Shown piece by piece: positions 43,265 to 54,149 of a stretch of 64,000 nucleotides of DNA; within the stretch, counting starts at the first letter, position 1, and the number at the start of each line of letters is the position of its first letter. Origin of the DNA: Astragalus membranaceus (lineage: Eukaryota > Streptophyta > Magnoliopsida > Fabales > Fabaceae). A model generated the notes under the pieces. The model was given only the letters and a program-made list of their open reading frames with translations, had not been told where the DNA came from and did not search any database. The stretch covers positions 20,879,456 through 20,943,455 of the forward strand of contig CM076854.1 of NCBI GenBank assembly GCA_039519185.1, written 5' to 3'. Made by a program: the position numbers and the translations under genes.

Positions 43265-43674
43265 TATTGCCGCTATCACTGAAGTAGTGGCCACGACACC
43301 AGCCAATGTACTACTCTAAGGGTTGACATAGAAGAACTCATCATGAAAGGAAAATTCACTCAATACGTCAAGAAAGACGAATCCGAACTCGAACCAGGTC
43401 TCCAAGGAAAGGTAAGGAAATCGCCAATGACGCTGAGAAGGGAACAAATAGGGCACAAAGGGACTCAGATCCGGATGAGGAAGTACCTAAAAGCTCCGGT
43501 CGCCCAATGGTTATCTCCGGAGGATATCCCATCGAGGGTGATGCAACCAAGAAGACAATAAAGAGAAAATGGAGGGAGATAATGAGTATTGACAATTCCA
43601 ATCCTACCAAAGAACCTAGCAATCGACCTCCCCTGCAGTTCGACGATAAGGACCTGGTCGATTGGAAACCAAAC
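43265..43674 (+). pseudogene. Tat-B gag-protease junction, left part
   Basis: Reads IEELIMKGKFTQYVKKDESE (43325-43385), then in the neighbouring frame GRPMVISGGYPIEGDATKKT and PPLQFDDKDLVDWKPN up to the insertion point. This is the end of gag and start of protease of a Tat/RIRE2-like gypsy element. The left end is cut by the Tekay-B LTR. It continues at 52933 after Athila-1. Confidence 0.75.
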
Positions 43675-43819
43675 TGATAAGTCTATTTTTAGAGTCTTTT
43701 TAATAGTTATTTTATTAAGTCTTTTTAGTATTTTAATTATATTTTTGTTCTATTTTACTGCAAATGTTTACTTTTTATCTTCAGGTTTTATTTTGAAGCA
43801 ATTTGGGCTGCCTAAATCT

Positions 43820-44150
43820 CAGCAGGTCAGAATTCGACTGCATCTTCCAGATTTCGACTGGATCTCCCAGAATTTGACTAGATCTCTCAGAATTCGACAG
43901 CATCTGTCTCAGCAGGCCAGAATTCGACAGCATCTGTCTCAGCAGGCCAGAATTCGACAGCATCTGTCTTCCAGATTTCGACTGCATCTGTCAGAATTCG
44001 ACTGCATCTGTCTTCCAGATTTCGACTGCTTCTGCTATCCAGATTTCGACTGCTTCTGCTATCCAGATTTCGACTGTGCCTGCTTCTGCTATCCAAATTT
44101 TGACTGTGCCTGCTTCTGCTATCCAGATTTCTGCTGCATCAGTCGAAATT
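43820..44150 (+). repeat. U3 minisatellite of the Athila LTR
   Basis: Variable units of 20-30 bp containing CAGAATTCGACAGCATCTGT or CCAGATTTCGACTGCTTCTG, about a dozen TTCGAC cores. Equivalent arrays lie at 51690-51990, 58912-59205 and 63089-63382. It sits upstream of the TATA box, so it lies in U3. Frames through it on both strands are artefacts. Confidence 0.9.
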
Positions 44151-44328
44151 ACCTTGCCCACTTGTTGTTGGATATTTTTGCCCACTTTTTGATGACCATG
44201 TGCTTTGACCACTTGCTCATGTGCATTGTCCACTTGAGGATGGCTCTTTGATGACTACCTTGGCCAACTTGATTTGCCACTTTTTCCTCTTTTGGACCAT
44301 TTTGCCCCTCATATTTTCCTATAAATAG

Positions 44329-44338
44329 AGGCTTGATC
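44329..44338 (+). promoter_or_regulatory. Athila LTR TATA box
   Basis: CTATAAATAG within CCTATAAATAGAGGC. Repeated at 52169-52178 (3' LTR) and in both Athila-2 LTRs. Transcription should start about 30 bp downstream, defining the U3/R border. Confidence 0.75.
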
Positions 44339-45093
44339 CTCACTTGTACCTAAGCTTGAATTTTGTTAGAAAATCAATGACAAAGGCTCTCTAATTATTC
44401 ATGACTTCAATTTACTCTTCATGCTTTTTATGATTCTTGTTTATTTACTTTCTTGCCCTTTAAATTCTTGCTATTTATTTTCCAAGTCATTTACTTTCAT
44501 TGCTATTTAAATTCTCGCTCTTTACTTTCTCGCTCTTTACTTTTCGCTCTTTACTTTTTCGCTCTTTTATTTTCCCTGCTATTTACTTTCTTGCCCTTTT
44601 ATTTTTCAAGTCATTTAATTTCATTGCTATTTAATTTCCCGCTCTTTACTTTTCGCTCTTTACTTTTTTCGCTCCTATATTTTCCTTGTTATTTACTTTT
44701 TTGCCCTTTAAATTTCCAAGTCAAGTAAACTACTGGCAAGTCAAGTAAATTACTGGCAAGTCAAGTAAATTACTGGCAATTTACTTTTCAAGCAATTTAC
44801 TTTCTTGTCATTTACAATTCCGCTATTTATAATTCTACACTTTACCGCTTTCTTTTATTTTCTCGCTATTTAAACTTTATGTTTTTCTTCTTTTATTTCC
44901 TTTTCTCCTCTTTTGTCTACAATGATCATGAGTGAGTAGACTTTACTAAAACATTTCTTCTTTCTAAAAACACTTTCTTTTCAGTTAATCAAACTTTGAA
45001 AAATTAAATTGGTATTCACTTAGGCTCTCCCTGTGGACCGATACTCTTTTATTACGCGATACGACCCGTGCACTTGCGGGGCTATCAAGTTTT

Positions 45094-45111
45094 TGGCGCC
45101 GTTGCCGGGGA
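45094..45111 (+). other. primer binding site, tRNA-Asp type
   Basis: TGGCGCCGTTGCCGGGGA, six bases after the LTR; the characteristic Athila primer site. Confidence 0.92.
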
Positions 45112-45198
45112 GGCAGTGATATTGATTAAGTTTTTCGAAACCGGTTAGACTGAAATTTTATTTTCTTTATTTTTACTTTTTCTTCTCTTGTCCCTCGA

Positions 45199-45570
45199 AT
45201 GCGAAGAACCAGAAGTTTCGGTGAAACTGTTCAACAAATTCCCGAAATCGAAAGGTTCTTACATAGAAGGAGGAGAGAAATTCCCGATAACCAAATGGCG
45301 GCTAATGAAAATCGTGCTCTCAAAGAGTACGCAACACCTTCAGCAGAGCCATCGGCTGCCATTGTACATCCAAATGTGGAAGCAAATAATTTTGAACTCA
45401 AAACATCTCTGCTTTCGATGGTACAACAAAACCAATTTTCTGGTTCTCCCACGGAGGACCCAAATCTTCATATTTCAATTTTTCTTGAATACTGTGGAAC
45501 TCTCAAATTAAACGGGGGTACCTCCGGATGCCATAAGACTAAAACTCTTCCCTTTTTCATTAAGGGATAG
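45199..45570 (+). pseudogene. Athila-1 gag N-terminus, frameshifted
   Basis: 123 residues from MRRTRSFGETVQQIPEIERF. This is the N-terminal part of Gag. Compared with the Athila-2 copy (60164 onward), an extra G in the G-run near 45515 shifts the frame and leads to a stop at 45568; the rest of gag continues in another frame. The substitution TCCGG for TCAAG lies beside the shift. Confidence 0.85.
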
Positions 45571-45592
45571 AGCTAGAGCATGGCTACATTCT

Positions 45593-48500
45593 TTGCCTTC
45601 GGAATCCATTACCAGCTGGGACCAGCTAAAACAAGCTTTTCTTGCTAAATTCTTTCCCCCGAGTAAGACAGCTCAAATGAGAAATCAAATTACTCGATTT
45701 TATCAAAACGACGGGGAATCTCTTTATGATGCTTGGGAACGTTTCAAAGAAATGTTAAGGCTATGCCCCCATCATGGACTAGAGAAATGGCTTGTTGTTC
45801 ACACTTTTTATAATGGATTACAATATGCAACAAGAATGACTATTGATGCAGCTGCAGGTGGAGCTTTAATGAACAAAAATTTTACCGAAGCTTATGCTCT
45901 CGTTGAAGATATGGCTCAAAACCATTGTCAGTGGACAAGTGAGCGAGCCATAACGAATAAACCAGCCGCATCAAAAGAGCCAGGTAAGTATGAAATATCT
46001 GTTGTTGATCATCTTACCTCAAAAGTGGACGCACTTTTTCAAAAACTTGAAAAATTAAATGTAAGTGCAGTCTCACAAACTTCTTCTCCTATTACTCCAC
46101 CATGTGAATTATGTGGGGTTGTTGGCCACATTGGAGCTGAATGCCAGCTTGAGGCATCTAGTGCTGGAAACGAGCATATTAATTATGCTCAAAAGGAAGA
46201 TCCGTTTTCAAATACTTATAATCCTGGATGGAGGAATCATCCAAATTTTTCTTATAAAAATCCTCCACCCAATCCAGCACCTAGACCACCTCCTGTCTTT
46301 CAAAATCAAAGGGTTTTTAACAACCCACAAAACAACCCACAAAAGTCGAACTTGGAATTTTTGATGGAAAAATTTGTGTCATCTCAAACAAAACAAAATG
46401 AAGAATTCAAAAATCAAACTGGTTATTTGAATGACACACTTATCAAATTAGTATCAAAAGTCGACTCTATCACCACTCATAATAAAATGCTTGAAAATCA
46501 AATAACACAAGTAGCAACACAGGTAGCTTCATCCTCTAAGACTTCAGGGGTATTTCCTGGGCAACCAGAACAAAATCCAAAAGGCCAAATAAATGCCGTC
46601 ACCCTTAGAAGCGGAAAACAATTAGAGGAACCAAGAGCAAACCAAGAAAAAACTGTGAGTGAAAAACATAATTTACCAGGTGAGCTAGAAGAGAAAGAAA
46701 AAGGGAAAGAACCAGAAAAAGAAAGAGAAGAACCACACATCCCCCCTCCACCATACAAACCACCCATTCCTTTCCCCCAAAGATTTGCAAAAAGCAAAAT
46801 TGACGAGCAATTCAAAAGGTTTGTCGACTTGCTTAAAAAGCTTTACATCAACATTCCTTTCACTGATGCATTGTCTCAAATGCCGTCTTATTCTAAATTT
46901 TTGAAAGAAATTTTATCCAAGAAAAGAAAAATAGACGACTATGAGACGATTGCATTAACAGAGGAATGTAGTGCAATTATCCAGAACAAGCTGCCACAAA
47001 AACTCAAAGATCCAGGTAGTTTTTCCATACCTTGTGTGATTGGAAGTGAAACTATAAACAGAACGATGTGCGATCTAGGAGCCAGTGTAAGTTTGATGCC
47101 TCTTTCTCTTTGCAATAGACTAGGGATAGGCGAACTTAAACCCACAAAAATGACAATACAGTTGGCAGATCGTTCCGTTAAATACCCCACTGGAATCTTA
47201 GAGGATATCCCTATCAAGGTAGGGCAAACTTTTATACCGGTGGACTTTGTTGTAATGGAAATTGAAGAAGACTCCCAAATTCCTATTCTTCTGGGGAGGC
47301 CTTTTTTAGCTACTGCAGGGGCAATAATTGACGTTAAAAACGGTAAGTTGGTTTTTAATGTGGGGGATGAAAAGGTTGAGTTTGAAGTTTCAAACTTCAT
47401 GAAAAGTCCATCTGTAAAAGACTCATGCTGCAGGATTGACATTGTAGACTATTGCGTGCGAGAGTGCTCTTTAGCATCATCTTCACAAGATAGTCTGGAA
47501 GATTGCCTTCTAGGCAACACAAATGCAAATGCAGCAGGGGAAACCCAATTCTACATAAAACTTTTGGATGAAAATCCACCATCACAAGAATTGGGTACTG
47601 AAACTTTGGGCGAGGAAAAACCTCGACCTCTCCCAAAAGAAACACCAAAAATAGAACTGAAGCCCTTACCATCATCTCTCAGGTATGAGTTCCTTGGCCC
47701 TAATTCTACTTTTCCAGTAATTGTAAATGCAAATTTGAAACAAAATGAGACTGAAAAATTACTTAATGTTCTCAAGAAGTATCCCAAAGCCATAGGGTAT
47801 ACTATTGAAGACATTAAGGGAATAAATCCGTCAATATGCATACACAGAATACTACTGGAAGAGGACTATAAACCTTCTATCGAGCATCAAAGAAGATTAA
47901 ACCCAAACATGAAAGAGGTTGTAAAAAAAGAAGTTTTAAAACTCCTTGATGCTGGGATAATATATCCTATTTCCGATAGCAAGTGGGTTAGTCCTGTTCA
48001 AGTAGTACCTAAGAAGGGAGGCTTAACAGTTATTAAAAATGAAAAGGATGAATGCATTTCCACAAGGACAATCACGGGATGGAGAATGTGTATTGATTAC
48101 AGAAAGCTTAACAAAGCTACCCGGAAAGATCACTTCCCTCTCCCGTTCATTGATCAAATGCTAGAAAGGTTAGCGCGGCACTCACATTTCTGCTATTTGG
48201 ATGGTTATTCGAAATTTTTCCAAATTCCCATCCACCCTAGCGACCAAGAAAAAACAACTTTCACATGTCCTTTTGGCACTTATGCCTATAGAAGGATGCC
48301 CTTTGGTCTATGTAATGCTCCCGCTACCTTTCAAAGGTGTATGATGTCCATATTCTCAGACTTTGTTGAAAACATAATGGAAGTGTTTATGGATGATTTT
48401 TCCGTCCATGGGTCAAATTTTGAAAACTGTTTAGCCAATCTGGAAAAAGTCTTAGAAAGGTGTGAGAAGGTGAACCTAGTTCTAAACTGGGAAAAGTGTC

Positions 48501-49636
48501 ATTTCATGGTTAATGAAGGAATTGTCCTAGGGCACTTAATTTCTCACAGAGGTATTGAGGTAGACCGTGCAAAGATTGAAGTGATTGAAAAAATGCTACC
48601 TCCCACTACAGTAAAAGAGGTGAGAAGCTTTTTAGGCCATGCGGGTTTCTACCGTCGGTTCATAAAAGACTTCTCAAAAATTTCAAAACCTATGACAAGT
48701 CTGCTCCTTAAGGATGCAGCATTTATTTTTAACGATCTTTGTCTTGAAGCTTTTAACAGGTTGAAAAAGGCTTTAGTTACTGCCCCGATCATACAGCCAC
48801 CAGACTGGAATCTTCCGTTTGAAATAATGTGCGATGCAAGCGACTATGCAGTTGGGGCAGTCCTGGGACAAAGAAAAGAAAAAAAATTGCATGCCATATA
48901 CTATGCAAGCAGGACCTTAGACGAGGCACAAATGAATTACGCCACAACTGAAAAAGAATTATTGGCGGTAGTTTTTGCCGTTGATAAGTTTCGTTCATAT
49001 CTGGTAGGTTCAAAAATCATCATTTTTACTGATCACTCGGCCATAAAATATTTGTTAAACAAAAAATATGCCAAGCCGAGATTGATCCGATGGGTTTTAC
49101 TCCTACAAGAATTTGATCTTGAAATAAGGGATAAAAAAGGCGTCGAAAATGTTGTGGCTGATCATTTGTCCCGTCTACAAGGAACAAAAGAAGAAGAGTT
49201 GCCACTTAATGATACATTTTTGGATGATCAACTCTTCTCATTGCTCAAAACTAAAGCACCATGGTATGCAGATTTTGTAAACTACCTTGCAGCAGGAGTA
49301 CTCCCCCCAGATTTAAATTATCAGCGGAAGAAGAAATTCTTCCATGATCTCAAACAGTATTACTGGGACGAGCCACTGCTTTTTAAAAGGGGAGCAGATG
49401 GGGTGTTCAGAAGATGCATTCCGGAAGAAGAGGTAAGTAACATTCTATACCATTATCATTCTTCTTCCTATGGCGGCCATGCCAGTTCTTCAAAAACTGC
49501 TACGAAAATCCTACAATCTGGTTTTTATTGGCCGTCCCTTTTTAAAGACGCGCATCAATTCATTTCTAAATGGGACCAGTGTCAACGCACCGGAAATATT
49601 TCAAAAAGAAATGAAATGCCCTTAAATAATATTTAG
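45593..49636 (+). pseudogene. Athila-1 gag-protease-RT-RNase H-integrase N-part
   Basis: 1347 residues in one frame; the first Met is simply the first one after the gag frameshift. Gag core: WDQLKQAFLAKFFPPSKTAQ; zinc knuckle CELCGVVGHIGAEC (171-184); Pro-rich and Glu/Lys-rich linkers. Protease: DLGASVSLMPLSL at 494 (Athila-type DLGA in place of DSGA) and ILLGRPFLATAGAIIDV. RT: MCIDYRKLNKATRKDHFPLP and FMDD at 932-935. RNase H: MCDASDYAVGAVLG (Asp 1081) and TDHSAIKYLL. Integrase zinc region: GGHASSSKTATKILQSGFYW followed by WDQC, where Trp 1327 replaces the first zinc Cys. A one-base loss near 49632 gives the stop at 49636. Confidence 0.95.
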
Positions 49637-49671
49637 AGGTTGAAATTTTCGACGTCTGGGGTATCGATTTC

Positions 49672-50544
49672 ATGGGACCGTTTCCTTCTTCTTTTGGAAA
49701 CCAATATATTCTGGTAGCCGTTGACTATGTGTCAAAATGGATCGAAGCCATTGCTTCTCCTACAAACGATGCAAAGGTAGTCATAAAACTTTTCAAAAAA
49801 ATAATTTTTCCAAGATTCGGGGTCCCTCGTGTTGTCATAAGCGATAGAGGATCCCATTTCATCTCGAAACATTTTGAAATGTTACTGCAAAAGTTTGGAG
49901 TAAGGCACAAAATTGCAACGCCTTATCACCCTCAAACAAGCGGTCAGGTTGAGGTATCGAACAGAGAAATTAAAAGTATTTTAGAAAAAACTGTTTCGAC
50001 CTCAAGAAAGGACTGGTCGGTAAAGCTCGATGATGCTCTCTGGGCTTATCGGACTGCGTACAAGACTCCCATAGGAATGACTCCTTTCAAATTAATTTTT
50101 GGGAAGTCTTGCCACCTTCCGGTAGAACTAGAGCACAAAGCTTACTGGGCAATTAAACGCCTTAACCTGAACATGGAATTAGCCGGAGAAAAAAGAAAAC
50201 TCCAACTAAACGAATTAGAAGAACTACGAATGGATGCTTATGAGAATGCCAAACTTTACAAAGAAAGAACAAAAAATTGGCATGATAAGCGTATTATTCG
50301 TAGCGAATTCAAAGAGGGTGATCTGGTGTTACTATTTAACTCCAGACTAAAAATTTTCCCAGGAAAACTAAAATCGAGATGGTCCGGTCCTTTTGAAATC
50401 CGTAAGGTTTACCCCTTCGGATCTGTAGAGATTTGGAGCGAGAAATCCGGATCGTTTAAAGTCAATGGTCAAAGGTTGAAAAATTATTTAATTGGTGACC
50501 CAATTGAGAAAGGAACTAGTTTAGTTCTACATGATCCCAATTGA
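49672..50544 (+). pseudogene. Athila-1 integrase core and C-terminus
   Basis: 290 residues, in the same frame as the gag start (the frame returns after the loss near 49632). The first catalytic Asp lies just upstream of this Met (GIDFMGPF, about 49666). The second is Asp 58 (ISDRGSHF) and the Glu is residue 94 (SGQVEVSNRE), giving the DX35E spacing. The C-terminal part has RSEFKEGDLVLLFNSRLKIF, SRWSGPFEIRKVYPFG and SFKVNGQRLKNYL. Only the two frameshifts and the zinc change separate this from a working enzyme set. Confidence 0.92.
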
Positions 50545-50589
50545 AAAATTCTTTTTGACCGTCAAGCTAGTGACGTTAAAAGAGCGCTG

Positions 50590-50607
50590 CGTGGGAGGCA
50601 ACCCACG
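50590..50607 (+). other. conserved hairpin after Athila pol
   Basis: CGTGGG-AGGCAA-CCCACG, six perfect pairs and a six-base loop, in the context GAGCGCTGCGTGGGAGGCAA. Identical at 61983-62000 in Athila-2, although the coding DNA upstream there is deleted. Confidence 0.85.
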
Positions 50608-50736
50608 GCTTAATGTATTTTTCGATTTGTTGAAAAATAAAATACCCCAGGGCCGAGTATCCTGAACCAGACAGCCAGGTGAGCTCTCCTAACCCCTTTT
50701 GTCTTATTTGAAAAATCATTGAGGACAATGCCTAGT

Positions 50737-50751
50737 CCAAGCATGGGGGGG
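50737..50751 (+). other. internal purine-rich tract
   Basis: CCAAGCATGGGGGGG, also at 62130-62144 in Athila-2. It resembles a second plus-strand priming site inside the 3' untranslated region. The stretch 50545-51530 around it has no gene. Confidence 0.55.
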
Positions 50752-51530
50752 TATTTTATTACTTTTATTAGGAATGTCTTTATTGCTTTGCCGAGTTTTT
50801 TCCTTTTTGTACTTTGAGTTGTATCTGCTCCCTCCATCGCGAAACTTTGTGAACCTTAAGCATGTTTTAGATAAGCCTTTTCTGGACAAAAAATAATTTT
50901 TCAATTTTTCATTAGCAATCATCTAGGTGGACTGGTTGGGAACAAACAAAATTGTATCATGGTTCGATTTCTACTTCTAGGGCTTTTTCACACACACACT
51001 ATTGAGACTATTTTCAGTTATTAATACATTTAGAAGGACTGAAAAGAAACTAGTAACCTGGTTCTCTTGGTGACATTCACTGGATGCGCGGTTACTGGAG
51101 AAAAACGTCTGAGTTGGGGTATTCAAAAAAAAAATAAAAAAAAAATTGCAAAACCAATTCAAAATGCAAAAATTGGTGCATTTTAAATGTCAAAATGAAT
51201 GGTTAGCATATAAAATCAAAAAGAAAAGAAAAAATGCTTGAATACCCAACGTATAAAGACCCTCCTTTGAGACCCGGTCTTAGTGAATGGAGGACCCAAA
51301 CTTAAGAATGCTGGGGAACCGGTTCTATGATGACATGGATATCCTCTCTAATGTATTGATACTTTAAATTTGTCTCCCAAATCCACAAAAAGCCCAAAAA
51401 TAGTAGCTCTCAAACCAAAGTGTTAGAATTGCCCCACAGTTCACTTAAGGTTTCGATATGAAAATAATTTTCCTTCAGAATGGGCCTAAAGATTTACACT
51501 GTTTTTTGCTTGAGGACAAGCAAAGGTTCA

Positions 51531-51544
51531 AGAATAGGGGAGTT
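51531..51544 (+). other. Athila-1 polypurine tract
   Basis: AGAATAGGGGAGTT immediately before the 3' LTR. Athila-2 has GCGTGGGGGAGTT at the same place. Confidence 0.75.
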
Positions 51545-52927
51545 TGATAAGTCTATTTTTAGAGTCTTTTTAATAGTTATTTTATTAAGTCTTTTTAGTA
51601 TTTTAATTATATTTTTGTTCTATTTTACTGCAAATGTTTACTTTTTATCTTCAGGTTTTATTTTGAAGCAATTTGGGCTGCCTAAGTCTCAGCAGGTCAG
51701 AATTCGACTGCATCTTCCAGATTTCGACTGGATCTCCCAGAATTCGACTAGATCTCTCAGAATTCGACAGCATCTGTCTCAGCAGGCCAGAATTCGACAG
51801 CATCTGTCTTCCAGATTTCGACTGCATCTGTCAGAATTCGACTGCATCTGTCTTCCAGATTTCGACTGCTTCTGCTATCCAGATTTCGACTGCTTCTGCT
51901 ATCCAGATTTCGACTGTGCCTGCTTCTGCTATCCAAATTTCGACTGTGCCTGCTTCTGCTATCCAGATTTCTGCTGCATCAGTCGAAATTACCTTGCCCA
52001 CTTGTTGTTGGATATTTTTGCCCACTTTTTGATGACCATGTGCTTTGACCACTTGCTCATGTGCATTGTCCACTTGAGGATGGCTCTTTGATGACTACCT
52101 TGGCCAACTTGATTTGCCACTTTTTCCTCTTTTGGACCATTTTGCCCCTCATATTTTCCTATAAATAGAGGCTTGATCCTCACTTGTACCTAAGCTTGAA
52201 TTTTGTTAGAAAATCAATGACAAAGGCTCTCTAATTATTCATGACTTCAATTTACTCTTCATGCTTTTTATGATTCTTGTTTATTTACTTTCTTGCCCTT
52301 TAAATTCTTGCTATTTATTTTCCAAGTCATTTACTTTCATTGCTATTTAAATTCTCGCTCTTTACTTTCTCGCTCTTTACTTTTCGCTCTTTACTTTTTC
52401 GCTCTTTTATTTTCCCTGCTATTTACTTTCTTGCCCTTTTATTTTTCAAGTCATTTAATTTCATTGCTATTTAATTTCTCGCTCTTTACTTTTCGCTCTT
52501 TACTTTTTTCGCTCCTTTATTTTCCTTGTTATTTACTTTTTTGCCCTTTAAATTTCCAAGTCAAGTAAACTACTGCCAAGTCAAGTAAATTACTGGCAAG
52601 TCAAGTAAATTACTGGCAATTTACTTTTCAAGCAATTTACTTTCTTGTCATTTACAATTCCGCTATTTATAATTCTACACTTTACCGCTTTCTTTTATTT
52701 TCTCGCTATTTAAACTTTATGTTTTTCTTCTTTTATTTTCTTTTCTCCTCTTTTGTCTACAATGATCATTAGTGAGTAGACTTTACTAAAACATTTCTTC
52801 TTTCTAAAACCACTTTCTTTTCAGTTAATCAAACTTTGAAAAATTAAATTGGTATTCACTTAGGCTCTCCCTGTGGACCGATACTCTTTTATTACGCGAT
52901 ACGAACCGTGCACTTGCGGGGCTATCA
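51545..52927 (+). repeat. Athila-1 3' LTR
   Basis: 1383 bp; identical to the 5' LTR apart from one fewer 30-bp U3 unit and about ten base differences. U3 array 51690-51990, TATA box 52169-52178. Followed by the target copy CAAAC (52928-52932). Confidence 0.95.
52169..52178 (+). promoter_or_regulatory. TATA box in Athila-1 3' LTR
   Basis: CTATAAATAG, same context as in the 5' LTR; it could direct transcripts into the flanking Tat-B DNA. Confidence 0.65.
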
Positions 52928-52932
52928 CAAAC

Positions 52933-53130
52933 CAACACATCCCACTGATCATTCAAGAAATAATGGCAAACTTTGATGTAAGGAGAATTCTAGTAGACCA
53001 GGGCAGTTCAGCCGACATCATTTTCGGGGACCTCCTATTGGTTATTTTACTCTCCAAGAAAGATCTCATGCCCTACCAAGGATCCGACCTCTCAGGATTT
53101 AATGGGTCCAAAGCTAGACCAAAAGGGTAG
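52933..53130 (+). pseudogene. Tat-B protease, right part
   Basis: After the target copy the Tat-B frame resumes as QHIPLIIQEIMANFDVRRIL, then VDQGSSADIIFGDLLLVILL, where DQG stands in place of the catalytic D-S/T-G. It ends at SGFNGSKARPKG before a stop. Further downstream I cannot follow the protein. This shows that the split gene was already an element remnant when Athila-1 inserted. Confidence 0.75.
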
Positions 53131-53270
53131 TGTTGTCGTCAAATGCATGTGTCCTAGTCGTGGATTCAGCTAGAGGTTTAGAAAGTATGTGATTCCTCTC
53201 TCTTCAAGCGATTACGTCGAGGATGGAACTATGTTCCTCGACAATGGATTCCCTAACTCCTCCAAAAAGT
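53131..53270. other. short unassigned stretch
   Basis: Between the Tat-B protease stop and the Tat-C LTR. It may be diverged Tat-B protease; no clear homology seen. Confidence 0.4.
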
Positions 53271-53910
53271 TGTTAGGTTAGGTGTGATAGGGAGTGTGGC
53301 TTGGATTATTTACGGAAACTAGGAAAGCATAACGAAAAAGTGAGAAAAGATAAAAACTAAGTATAGACTTGTGTATTGATTAATGTGTGTTTTCGAAATG
53401 TACAAGTATTACTATATATATATACATGTGCCTTCGTTGGCCACTATCCGAGCCTACATCTTCCCACCATTGGATTAATCCTGATCAACGGTTCACATTA
53501 AGCCTAATTCCCAGAAACTCGGCGTCCACTCCTTCACGACCTCACTAGCACGGTTAGTGGGGTGCAACTCTAATCATTCCGGTTTCTGTGGAAGTCTTCC
53601 GCTCATTAACCATAACCACTCAAACGTAATATGTCCACGTGCATTGAATACTTGCGCTCCAAGTAAGTATTCCTCGCCTTGACCATAGCCCCTCTCGGTT
53701 GAGGCTCTTTCCAACCGAGTCTCATGGTACCTTGGTGCCTTGTCTTCATTCCTTCGGGGATTCTAAGTATCTTCTTTCCATGCCCAACCCGAATATTATG
53801 GCAAGTATCTTCTCCTTCCCTATCGTTCTTGTGGTTGCCTCGGCGCCTGTTTTGGATCTCAACCCCTCTTGTCCCTCGGCCAACAATTTACTTTATTTTG
53901 AGTGTTAACA
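53271..53910 (-). repeat. Tat-C 3' LTR
   Basis: Minus strand TGTTAACACTC... to ...CCTAACCTAACA, 640 bp, starting right after a polypurine tract. A TATATATATA stretch at about 53414-53424 may be its TATA box. There is no second copy in the window, so the far end is inferred from TG...CA form. Confidence 0.65.
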
Positions 53911-53926
53911 AATACCCCTCTTTTTG
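53911..53926 (-). other. Tat-C polypurine tract
   Basis: The minus strand reads CAAAAAGAGGGGTATT directly before TGTTAACACTC. Confidence 0.75.
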
Positions 53927-54149
53927 CGTTGTTGTCAAGCCGAGTGGATGTGACTAATGGCGCAAAAGTTGAAACGACGGGATACCATATTTATGGTGAC
54001 TAGCCGTTACGACAACTTTGATTTCTTCTTTGAATTTTTTACTTTGCAAACACTACAGGCCGCCGGTATGTGGCGTGTCACTTTTGAACAATTTCCTCAC
54101 TTTTGCATGCTATCCCACATCATGGGATAATATGACTTTAGATATTTGC

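Larger units (their letters stand above)
43675..45087 (+). repeat. Athila-1 5' LTR
   Basis: TGATAAGTCT... to ...GGGGCTATCA, 1413 bp. U3 holds a TTCGAC minisatellite (43820-44150), then a TATA box; downstream are pyrimidine-rich CTCGCTCTTTACT repeats and a 20-bp repeat GGCAAGTCAAGTAAATTACT (about 44733-44790). Confidence 0.95.
43675..52927 (+). mobile_element. Athila-1: structurally complete Athila element
   Basis: LTRs 43675-45087 and 51545-52927, a tRNA-Asp primer site, gag-pol, 3' untranslated region, polypurine tract and target duplication CAAAC (43670-43674 and 52928-52932). The LTRs differ by one 30-bp repeat unit and about ten substitutions by eye. It split the protease of Tat-B. No env-like gene follows integrase. 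The coding region has two frameshifts. Confidence 0.96.

Noticed and set aside
43781..44233. Long frames on both strands in the Athila LTR (also 51673-52091, 58895-59218, 63072-63395)
   Set aside because: Artefacts of the TTCGAC minisatellite in U3.
53699..53957. Overlapping plus-strand frames near 53.8 kb
   Set aside because: They fall inside the Tat-C LTR and overlap in two frames with no family resemblance.
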